23,642 bases of DNA from Caribbeanibacter sp964518305. GTDB taxonomy: Bacteria > Gemmatimonadota > Gemmatimonadetes > Palauibacterales > Palauibacteraceae. Position 1 is the first letter of the stretch; each line of letters begins with the position of its first letter. Below, piece after piece: positions 8,174-15,290 of the stretch. The DNA is taken from assembly GCA_964518305.1 (NCBI GenBank), contig CAZFDK010000043.1:1-23642 (forward strand), given 5' to 3'. Below the pieces are notes generated by a model that was not told where the DNA came from, searched no databases, and saw only the letters and a program-made list of their open reading frames with translations. The position numbers and the translations under genes were made by a program.

Positions 8174-9384
8174 GCGGAGCCATGGACCTCCTGGAGGTCG
8201 ACGAGGAGACCCGGCACCTCCTCCGGGGGCCGTTCCGCGAGGTGGCGCTGGAGCTCCCCCTGCGGCGGGACGACGACGCCCTCTCGGTCTTCCACGGCTA
8301 CCGGGTTCAGCACGATCACAGCCGCGGGCCCTTCAAGGGGGGGTTCCGCTTCCACCCCGAGGTGGACATGGACCACTCCCGGGGACTGGCCTCGGTGATG
8401 ACCTGGAAGACCGCCGTCGTGGACATCCCCATGGGCGGAGCGAAAGGGGGCATCGACTGCGATCCCCGCGAGCTCTCGCGGGGAGAGCTCGAGACGCTCA
8501 CCAAGCGCTTCGTCCAGAAGCTCGGGCCGCTGCTGGGCCCGGACGTGGACATCCCGGCGCCGGACGTGGGTACGGGTGCGCGGGAGATGGCCTGGATCTA
8601 CGCCGGCTACGCCCGGACCCACGAGAGGGACGCGCCGGGCGTCGTCACGGGCAAGCCCCTGGAGCTCGGGGGCTCCCGGGGCCGGACCGAGGCCACCGGC
8701 CGCGGCGTGGCCATGGTCACGGAGTGGGCGTGCGGGGCCGAGGGCATCGACCCGGAGCAGGCCACCGTGGCGATCCAGGGCTTCGGCAACGTCGGCAGCC
8801 ACCTGGCGCGCTTCCTGGACGACCTCGGGGCGAGCGTGGTGGCCGTGAGCGACATCGGGGGCGGACTCCACCGCGGTGACGGCCTCGACGTGGAGACTCT
8901 CTTCCACCAGATGAACCTCGAGGGGAGCATCGACACGGTGACCGAGAGCGACGTGGCGCACGAGCCCATCAGCAACGAGGAGCTGCTGGCCCTGGACGTC
9001 GACGTGCTGATTCCGGCGGCCCTCGAGGGCGCCATCCACGGGGACAACGTCGACGACGTGAGCGCGGACCTCGTGGTGGAGGCCGCGAACCTGCCCACGA
9101 CGTGCGACGCGGACCGGGCTCTGGCGGAGAAGGGTGTCCCCCTCGTCCCGGACATCCTGGCCAACGCCGGCGGAGTGACGGTCTCCTACCTGGAGTGGGT
9201 CCAGAACCGACAGCGCTACCAGTGGAGAGAAGAGCGCGTGAACCAGGAGCTGCGTGACTTCATGCGGGTGGCCTGGGAGGAGGTCTCGGGGCGGGCCGAG
9301 GAGGAGGGCGTCACCTACCGCCGCGCGGCGTACACGACGGCGGTGGAGCGCGTCCGGGCCGCCACCCGCCTCCGGGGCTTCTGA
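8128..9384 (+). CDS. gdhA: Glutamate dehydrogenase (Glu/Leu/Phe/Val dehydrogenase family)
   Basis: Reversible oxidative deamination of glutamate to 2-oxoglutarate and ammonium; cytosolic, probably hexameric. It has 418 residues, the usual length of the compact class. Three lysines, K70 (GPFKGG), K94 (MTWKTAV) and K106 (MGGAKGGI), have the same 24 and 12 residue spacing as the substrate and catalytic lysines of clostridial glutamate dehydrogenase. The first of these argues for glutamate over leucine or phenylalanine. The C-terminal Rossmann domain has GFGNVGSHLARFL and ends with NAGGVTVSYLEWVQN. Motifs such as MTWK, DIPAPDVGT and PGVVTGKP resemble haloarchaeal enzymes (from memory). The ATG at 8128 has GGGAGGGAAGGG just upstream, inside the preceding deacetylase gene; upstream open frame is a shadow. 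Cofactor preference is not clear. Confidence 0.93.
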   Translation: MHGEHDPRECSENFLSGAMDLLEVDEETRHLLRGPFREVALELPLRRDDDALSVFHGYRVQHDHSRGPFKGGFRFHPEVDMDHSRGLASVMTWKTAVVDIPMGGAKGGIDCDPRELSRGELETLTKRFVQKLGPLLGPDVDIPAPDVGTGAREMAWIYAGYARTHERDAPGVVTGKPLELGGSRGRTEATGRGVAMVTEWACGAEGIDPEQATVAIQGFGNVGSHLARFLDDLGASVVAVSDIGGGLHRGDGLDVETLFHQMNLEGSIDTVTESDVAHEPISNEELLALDVDVLIPAALEGAIHGDNVDDVSADLVVEAANLPTTCDADRALAEKGVPLVPDILANAGGVTVSYLEWVQNRQRYQWREERVNQELRDFMRVAWEEVSGRAEEEGVTYRRAAYTTAVERVRAATRLRGF

Positions 9385-9385
9385 C

Positions 9386-10576
9386 GTGGAGAGCCCGGAG
9401 GGCGGTCCCCTGGACTGCCGGGAGGACGAGTTCTCGCTCCCCGGCGACCTGCACTATCTCAACTGCGCGTACATGTCGCCCCTGGCACGCACGGTGGAGC
9501 GTGCGGGCCTGGAGGGATTTCGCCGGCTCCGGGTTCCGACCCGGATCGCGTCGTCGGATTTCTTCACGGAGAGCGACGAGCTACGGCGCGCCTTCGCCGA
9601 GCTGGTGGAATCCGACGCGGCGGACCGGGTGGCCATCGTCCCCTCGGTCTCCTACGGCGTCGCCCTGGCGGCCGAGAACCTGGAGGTGGAGGCCGGCCAG
9701 AACCTGGTCCTGGCGGAGGACCAGTTCCCGAGCAACGTCTACGCGTGGACCCGGCTGGCGGAGGAGCACGGGCTGGAGCTGCGAATCGTGGGCGCCGGCG
9801 CGGATGCCGCCGGCGGTGGGCCGGGCAGGGCTGAGCGGTGGAACGAGCGCCTCCTGGAGGCCGTGGACAGCGCCACGGCCGGCGTGGCGCTCCCCCACGT
9901 CCACTGGACGGACGGGACCAGGTTCGACCTCGAGGCGATGGGGCGCCGTTGCCGCGACGTGGGCGCCGCGCTCGTCGTGGACGGCACACAGTCGGTGGGA
10001 GCGCTTCCCTTCGACATGGACCGAATCCGCCCCGACGCCCTCGTGTGCGCGGGCTACAAATGGATGCTCGGACCGTACAGCATCGGCACGACCTATCTCG
10101 GCCCCCGCTTCGACGACGCCGTTCCCCTCGAGGAGACGTGGCTCGGACGGAAGGGAAGCGAGAACTTCGGCGGGCTGGTGGACTACGAGGACGAGTATCA
10201 GCCCGGGGCGGCCCGCCACGACATGGGAGAGCGGAGCAACCCGGTCACCGTGCCCATGCAGACGGCCGGGATCCGACTCCTTCTGGACTGGGGCGTGGAG
10301 CGGATCCAGGGCTACTGCCGGGACCTCGTCCGTCCGGTCACCGAGGAGGCCTCCGCGCTGGGGATGAGCGTGGAGGACGAGGAGTGGCGCTCCTCGCACC
10401 TCTTCGGGCTCCGCCTTCCGGCCGATGCCCGGCCGGACGAGCTGGCGGAGGAGCTGAAGCGGGAGGACGTGGTGGTCTCGGTGCGCGGCGACGCGCTCCG
10501 CGTCTCGCCCCACCTGTACAACGACCGCCGGGACGTCGAGGCTCTTCTGGAAGTCCTGCGCCAGCGCTACGGCTGA
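9386..10576 (+). CDS. Aminotransferase class V-fold PLP enzyme
   Basis: PLP enzyme of the class V (cysteine desulfurase, kynureninase, SufS-like) fold, about 396 residues. The start of the fold, LHYLNCAYMSPLARTVERAG, is typical. D199 in VVDGTQSVGALPFD pairs with the PLP pyridine nitrogen and K225 in CAGYKWMLGPYSIG is the Schiff-base Lys. The C-terminal small domain contains VVSVRGDALRVSPHLYN, a substrate/phosphate-side motif common in this group. No active-site Cys loop typical of a desulfurase is evident, so a transaminase, lyase or desulfurase role cannot be chosen. The GTG at 9386 is one base after the glutamate dehydrogenase stop and is the only start that keeps the fold whole, though its ribosome site is weak. 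It is probably in an operon with the glutamate dehydrogenase. The 43 bases after it separate it from the converging lyase gene. Confidence 0.87.
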   Translation: MESPEGGPLDCREDEFSLPGDLHYLNCAYMSPLARTVERAGLEGFRRLRVPTRIASSDFFTESDELRRAFAELVESDAADRVAIVPSVSYGVALAAENLEVEAGQNLVLAEDQFPSNVYAWTRLAEEHGLELRIVGAGADAAGGGPGRAERWNERLLEAVDSATAGVALPHVHWTDGTRFDLEAMGRRCRDVGAALVVDGTQSVGALPFDMDRIRPDALVCAGYKWMLGPYSIGTTYLGPRFDDAVPLEETWLGRKGSENFGGLVDYEDEYQPGAARHDMGERSNPVTVPMQTAGIRLLLDWGVERIQGYCRDLVRPVTEEASALGMSVEDEEWRSSHLFGLRLPADARPDELAEELKREDVVVSVRGDALRVSPHLYNDRRDVEALLEVLRQRYG

Positions 10577-10619
10577 CCGGCCCGAGGAACCGATGCGCCG
10601 GCGGAAGCCGTCGGGTCGA

Positions 10620-12165
10620 CTACAGCGGCCGGAAGCGAGCCTGGAAGAAGCGGAGGAAGTCGGGCTCGTACGTCATCTCGAGGCCGTCGGCCTCCTCCCG
10701 GCGGTCCCAGACCGCCTTCACCGCCTCGGCGGTGACGTCCATGTGGGCCTGGGTGTAGACCCGTCGGGGGATCGCCAGACGGACCAGCTCCAGGTTCGGG
10801 TGCCGGTGCTCCCCCGTCTCCGGGTCGCGGCCGGCGCTGACGATGCCCCGCTCCATGGAGCGAACCCCGGACTCCAGGTAGAGCTGCGCCGCCAGTGACT
10901 GCGCCGGGAACTTCTCCTGGTCCATCTCCGGATAGAAGCGCTTCGCGTCCAGGTAGACGGCGTGCCCTCCCACCGGCGTGACGATGGGGATGCCCCAGTC
11001 CTGCAGAAGGCCGCCCAGGTATCGCACCTGGCCCACCCGCGCGCGAACGTAGGCGTCCTCCATGAACTCCCCGATGCCGATGGCCAGGGCCTCCATGTCC
11101 CGGCCCGCCATGCCCCCGTAGGTGTGGAGCCCCTCGTAGACCACCACCAGGTTCCGGAGACGATCGAAGAGGTCCTCGTCCTCCACCGCCACCCAGCCGC
11201 CGATGTTGACCAGGTGGTCCTTCTTGGACGACATCCAGGCGCCGTCGGTATGCCTGCAGATCTCGGCGACGATGTCCGCCACCGGCGTGTCGCCCCAGCC
11301 CTCCTCGCGCTCCTGGATGAAGTAGGCGTTCTCCACCAGGCGCGCTGCGTCCAGGTAGATCGGGATACCGTATCGGTCGCACAGGTCCCTGACGCGGTCG
11401 AAATAGCCCGGCGGAGCGGTGAAGGCGCCGCTGCTCCCGGCGACGACTTCGGTCAGGATGGCTGCGATCGAATCGGGGCCCTGGTNNNNNNNNNNCCCGG
11501 AGCTCGCGGATGTTCTTCATGCTCACCGGCTGTCCGCCGGCCATGTTCACGGTGCCGGCCAGGCTCACGTAGGGAATGCGGTCTGGTCCTACCCGTTCGA
11601 TGAGATCCGAGAGCTTCTGGAGATCGACGTTGCCCTTGAAGGGGTGGTCGCTCGCCGGGTCGTGGGCGTCCTCGATCACCACGTCCACGAAGCGGCCGCC
11701 GGCCATTTCCTGGTGCAGGCGGGTGGTGGTGAAGTACATGTTGCCGGGCACCACGTCGCCCTCGTCCACCACCACCTGGTTCAACAGGTGCTCGGCACCG
11801 CGTCCCTGGTGGGTGGGAACGACGTGGGGATAGCCGTAGTAGGCCTCCACCGCGTCCTCCAGGCGGTAGAAGTTCCGGCTCCCGGCGTAGGCCTCGTCCC
11901 CCATCATCAGACCCGACCACTGCCGGTCGCTCATGGCACTGGTCCCGCTGTCGGTGAGGAGGTCGATGTACACCTCCTCGGAGGGAAGCAGGAACGTGTT
12001 GTAGCCGGCTTCCTCCAGGGCCTCGCGCCGCTCCTCGCGCGACGGGACGCTCAGCGGCTCGACCATCTTGATCCGCCAGGGCTCGGCCCAGGACCTGCGA
12101 CCGAACTGCTGGCCCATCGTGCGGGGGGGCTGACCCGTCTGCGGCTCGTCGTGCGACTCGTTCAT
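10620..12165 (-). CDS. tpl: Tyrosine phenol-lyase-type beta-eliminating lyase (broken by assembly gap)
   Basis: PLP enzyme that cleaves an aromatic amino acid to pyruvate, ammonium and the free ring. The N-terminal 223 residues (12165-11497) and C-terminal 255 (11387-10622, stop at 10620) are in different frames on either side of a 10-N gap. Joined at the shared GGG they give about 478 residues with no missing family position. Family residues are present: DEAYAGS (Tyr), THQGRGAE (Arg), LDAARLVENAYF, and SSKKDHLVNIGG with the PLP Lys. Tyrosine phenol-lyase hallmarks are kept: Thr in NMYFTTTRLHQE, Met-x-Arg in SMERGIVSAGRD, and Phe-Phe in LRFFQARF; tryptophanases have Asp, Ile/Val-type and His there. 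The ATG overlaps the upstream hydrolase stop by four bases. Phenol-lyase specificity is inferred from these residues. Confidence 0.85.
11390..11485 (-). other. Chimeric contig-end segment, class III aminotransferase-like
   Basis: These 96 bases sit between the gap and the resumption of lyase homology. In the frame continuous with the lyase C-terminus they encode GPDSIAAILTEVVAGSSG followed by AFTAPPGYFDRV, which has no place in a tyrosine phenol-lyase. It closely resembles the class III aminotransferase stretch of the type ENVAAFIAEPVxGxxxG...PPPGYFxRIREICDRYG. The lyase sequence resumes at RDLCDRYGIPIYLDAARL. A contig end that switched genes at the short shared stretch coding RDLCDRYG explains this best. 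A true insertion in the protein is less likely. Confidence 0.6.
11486..11495. other. Assembly gap (10 N)
   Basis: Ten N bases, a default scaffold-gap length, inside the lyase gene. The flanks of the lyase align end to end without missing residues if 109 bases (11387-11495) are removed, so the real distance is probably zero or an overlap and the gap size is not informative. Confidence 0.98.
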
Positions 12166-13163
12166 TCCTCGTCGTCCCTCTGTTGGGATTCGGTGGCGCG
12201 GACGAGGAAGAAGCCGTCCGAGCCGAGTTCCTGATACAGCGGCAGGAAGAGGAGTCCGGCCCGCGGGGACCGGATCTCGCCCCCCCGGTCCTCGGCGAGG
12301 ACGTCCCCCTCCAGCACGCGGTCGAAATTCTTCCAGCCCGGCTTCATCCGAAAGCCGTTGCCCGGCTTGATCCCGTGGCGATAGCGAACCTCCAGATACT
12401 TCGGCACGCCCTCGGACGCCCGCGCCAGGAGGTCCCGGGCGTCCCTGACCCGGGGCTCGTCTCCCTGCAGCAGGCCTGCGGATGAGAGTGCCGTCCAGAC
12501 CACCGCCCGGAGGCGCGTGACCGAATCGGAGGCCTCGTGCTGCCCTGCCTCGGCGGTCAGCGACGCGAAGCCCCGGCGGCAGGCCCAATCCGCCAGCATG
12601 CCGGGCAGGTGACGCTCCAGTCCGCGGACGTGTGGAAAGGGGAAGGCGCTGGAAAAGCGCCGGCACGCCTCGCGGCGGCCCACGATCCCGAACGGCGGGC
12701 TCTCGCTGGACGTGGTGTGCAGGTCCACCAGATAGGCGGGCCCGCGGCGGTCCTCCTTCAGGGTGGTCTCCAGCATGCGGAGCAGACGCTTCTGCTCCAG
12801 CCCCTCCGGCCCGAGATCGGGACGCACCGCCTCCTCCTCGTTCAGCTCGTCCGTCCGGGACATGGTCCACTGCCGGTTCAGGTCGCGATCCCGGAAGCGG
12901 ACGGAGGCCTCCAGCGCGCCCAGGTTGCCGGCCAGTGCCACCAGCCGGCCACGGACAGGGGGCGCATCGCCGGTTCGGAATTCCTCGAGCACGGACTCGA
13001 GGGCGCGAACGCCGGCGGGCTCGTTGCCGTGCACCCCCCCGACGCAGACCAGGAGCGGGCCCCGCCGGTCGCCGTGGTGCTTGCCGATCAGGCCAGTCCC
13101 GTCCGTCTCCGCGTCCCGCCTGCGGCGCTCGGGATCGTCCTGCGGCTCCGACCTCGCTCCCAT
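12162..13163 (-). CDS. Succinylglutamate desuccinylase/aspartoacylase-family zinc hydrolase
   Basis: M14-like carboxypeptidase fold that removes an acyl or aminoacyl group from an amino acid or similar amide. It has 333 residues. The zinc site is visible as H45-x-x-E48 in GGVHGNEPAG and H149 in YLVDLHTTSSE. RDLNRQW (residues 93-99) supplies the substrate-carboxylate contact, and E205 in LTAEAGQHE fits the catalytic Glu. A C-terminal beta domain (from about residue 245) contains GIKPGNGFRMKPGWKNFDRV and GLLFLPLYQELGSDGFF. This domain resembles aspartoacylase-type members rather than AstE of the arginine succinyltransferase pathway, for which no other gene is present. Start and stop overlap both neighbours (TGATG with the ligase upstream, ATGA with the lyase downstream), implying coupled translation. 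The natural substrate is unknown; a product of the adjacent ligase is a reasonable guess. Confidence 0.87.
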   Translation of the reverse strand: MGARSEPQDDPERRRRDAETDGTGLIGKHHGDRRGPLLVCVGGVHGNEPAGVRALESVLEEFRTGDAPPVRGRLVALAGNLGALEASVRFRDRDLNRQWTMSRTDELNEEEAVRPDLGPEGLEQKRLLRMLETTLKEDRRGPAYLVDLHTTSSESPPFGIVGRREACRRFSSAFPFPHVRGLERHLPGMLADWACRRGFASLTAEAGQHEASDSVTRLRAVVWTALSSAGLLQGDEPRVRDARDLLARASEGVPKYLEVRYRHGIKPGNGFRMKPGWKNFDRVLEGDVLAEDRGGEIRSPRAGLLFLPLYQELGSDGFFLVRATESQQRDDEE

Positions 13164-15175
13164 CACTCCTGCTGGCTCTCGGCTCGTGCGCCCCGTTCTT
13201 GCGCGGGCGACTCCTGGAAGAGGTGAGCGGCGACGCTGGCCAGCTGGTCTCCCGTGACGAGTCCGACGAGGCGGCCCTCGCTCACCACGGGAAGGCAGCC
13301 CACCTCGCGGTCGTTCATGAGGCCGATGGCCTCGCCGGTGGCCGTCTCCGGAGAGATGGCCACGATGTCGCGTTCCATGACTTCGTACACGGGTATGGGC
13401 TCGCCGGCGTCCCCGTCCCGGGCTTCCTCCCGCTCGTCCAGCACCCGGTCGACGAGGCTGCGGGTCACCAGGCCCACGAGCCGCTCCTCGCGGTCTTCGA
13501 TGGGCACGTAATCCACGTCGTGCCACTCCATGACCTCGACGACCAGGTCCAGGGGCTCCTCCTCGTTCACCGCCAGGACGTCGGTGTCCATGAACTGCTC
13601 GACCCGCTGGTACGTGGCCGGCCAGCCGCCGGCCTCCTCGAGACGGGCGGTCTCCCACTCGTGCACCGGTCGGCCGGTCTTCTGCCGGTTGACGGCCCCC
13701 AGGGTGACGGCGGTGAGGCGCTGCTCGGCGGCCGCCGCGTCATTGTCCTCGCCGGACTTCCGCATCTCCGCCAGGGAGACCAGGATCCAGTCGGAGCCGG
13801 TGCGTCCGGTCTCCACCCGCTCCCGAATGACGCTCAGATAGCGGTCGGCGTCCTGGAGGGAGATGCCCGACGACTCGAGTCCCTTGCGGGCCAGGGGGAG
13901 CAGCTGCTCGCCGACCAGATCGGCGGCGCGCATGGTCTCCCCTCCCTCCCAGGTGAACTGCGCGTCCAGTCCGAGCTGGGCTGCAGCGAAGAAGTTTCGG
14001 CGGACGTCGTCGAAGTCGAAGGCCTCGCGCACGTCGTCGTAACGCTCGGCCATGCCGCTCATGAGCCCCAGCCAAAACGTGGCGTTGGCCATCTCGTCCA
14101 GGGACGTCGGGCCGGAGGGGAGCACACGATTCTCGATGCGGAGATGCGGCTGCCCGTTCGAGATGCCGTAACAGGGACGGTTCCAGCGGTAGACCGTGCC
14201 GTTGAACAGCGTCAGCGCCTTCAGGTCCGGCGCCTCGCCGCGGCCGATCTTCGCGAAGGGCTCCTCCTCCACGTCCGCGGTCATCAGGACGGGGAACCGC
14301 GCGAAGTCCTCGCGGAAGATCTCCAGCACCGAGTCTTCGACCCAGCGACGCCCGAAGTGCACCCGGGGACGGCTCTCGCGGAGGTGCGGCGAAGCGCTCC
14401 TGGTCTCCAGGGCCTGGCGGAAGAGGGCGATGCGCGTCTCCTTCCACAGCCGCCGCCCGAAGAGCAGGGGGGAGTAGACGGAGGCGGCGAGCACCGGGCC
14501 TGTGGTGACCTGCGCGATGTTGTACAGCCGGGCGAACTCGTCGCGGTCCACCTGGAAGTGGACCTGGAAGCTGGTGTTGGCCGACTCCAGCATCACGTTG
14601 TCGTGCTGGACCAGGAGCTCGTCGGCGCCCTTGATGTAGAATTCGTAAGGACGCCCACGGAGCCGGTTCAGCGCCTCGTTCAGGGCACGGTATCGCTCCT
14701 TGGGGGTCATGTTGTCCAGCGTCAGGTCCGACTTCCGGAGCGTGGGGAGGATCCCGGTCAGGAGGAGATCGGCGCCGTGGCTCTCCGCTGCCTCCTGGAC
14801 CCGGTCCAGGAGGTTGGCCAGCTGGTCCTCCATGCGGCTGAGGCAATCGCCCTCGAAGCGCATGGGGTCAAGATTGCACTCCAGGTTGTACCGGCCCAGC
14901 TCGGTGACGACCCGCTCGTCCTCGATGTCCTCCAGGATCGCCATGTTCCTGGGGGCAGGTCGCCCGTGCTCGTCCACCAGCACCAGCTCCTGCTCGGCCC
15001 CGATTCGTCGGACGCCGGACTCGATGGCGCCCCCTTCGAGCATCTCCTGCAGCCCACGGAGGTCCTCCAGAACCCGGGTCGTGAAGCGCCGTAGACGCTT
15101 CCCCTCGAGCTCGGCCTGCACCTGCGGCTCGGACATGTGGTGGTTCCCGTCGTCTATGGTGGAGGGGTCCGGCAC
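13163..15175 (-). CDS. GCS2-type carboxylate-amine (glutamate-cysteine) ligase fused to a CBS-domain pair
   Basis: ATP-dependent ligase of the GCS2 family (COG2170; glutamate-cysteine ligase-like, YbdK-like) with a regulatory module, 670 residues. The ligase part covers about residues 30-420: GAEQELVLVDEHGRP (metal-binding Glu61 and Glu63), ECNLDPMRFEG, MLESANTSFQVHFQV, RVHFGRRWVEDSVLEIF, YGISNGQPHLRIENRVLPSG. A helical spacer follows, then two CBS repeats (about 528-645) opening FMDTDVLAVNEEEPLDLVV and YEVMERDIVAISPETATGEA and each ending near LVGLVT. CBS pairs usually bind adenine nucleotides, so ligase activity may answer to energy state. The GTG start has GGCGGAG 6 bases upstream; an ATG at 15136 is an alternative. 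A hairpin abuts the ribosome site. It is the first gene of the overlapping trio. The amine and acid substrates are not known. Confidence 0.9.
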   Translation of the reverse strand: MPDPSTIDDGNHHMSEPQVQAELEGKRLRRFTTRVLEDLRGLQEMLEGGAIESGVRRIGAEQELVLVDEHGRPAPRNMAILEDIEDERVVTELGRYNLECNLDPMRFEGDCLSRMEDQLANLLDRVQEAAESHGADLLLTGILPTLRKSDLTLDNMTPKERYRALNEALNRLRGRPYEFYIKGADELLVQHDNVMLESANTSFQVHFQVDRDEFARLYNIAQVTTGPVLAASVYSPLLFGRRLWKETRIALFRQALETRSASPHLRESRPRVHFGRRWVEDSVLEIFREDFARFPVLMTADVEEEPFAKIGRGEAPDLKALTLFNGTVYRWNRPCYGISNGQPHLRIENRVLPSGPTSLDEMANATFWLGLMSGMAERYDDVREAFDFDDVRRNFFAAAQLGLDAQFTWEGGETMRAADLVGEQLLPLARKGLESSGISLQDADRYLSVIRERVETGRTGSDWILVSLAEMRKSGEDNDAAAAEQRLTAVTLGAVNRQKTGRPVHEWETARLEEAGGWPATYQRVEQFMDTDVLAVNEEEPLDLVVEVMEWHDVDYVPIEDREERLVGLVTRSLVDRVLDEREEARDGDAGEPIPVYEVMERDIVAISPETATGEAIGLMNDREVGCLPVVSEGRLVGLVTGDQLASVAAHLFQESPAQERGARAESQQE

Positions 15176-15190
15176 ATCGTGCTCCGCCGG

Positions 15191-15222
15191 ACCCCGCTCG
15201 TCTGTCGTGAGCGTAGCGGGGT
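15191..15222 (-). promoter_or_regulatory. Hairpin abutting the ligase ribosome-binding site
   Basis: In the 115-base leader of the ligase gene, minus-strand ACCCCGCT (15222-15215) and AGCGGGGT (15198-15191) are perfect 8-base complements around a 16-base loop. The 3' arm ends two bases before the GGCGGAG ribosome site (15188-15182). A second, exclusive pairing CGCTC (15213-15209) with GAGCG (15199-15195) shares the same 3' arm. This could be a translational control element or the terminator of the upstream glycosyltransferase gene, but no U-tract follows. Confidence 0.35.
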
Positions 15223-15290
15223 CGCCTGAGAAGCTGCCTAACTTCTTGCGAGCGCCGGCCGGGGAACAAGCCGGGGGCGAGCGAGCCGTC

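Noticed and set aside
12632..15094. 820-codon plus-strand frame opposite the ligase and hydrolase genes
   Set aside because: Exact complement of two well-supported minus-strand enzymes; composition mirrors their codons.
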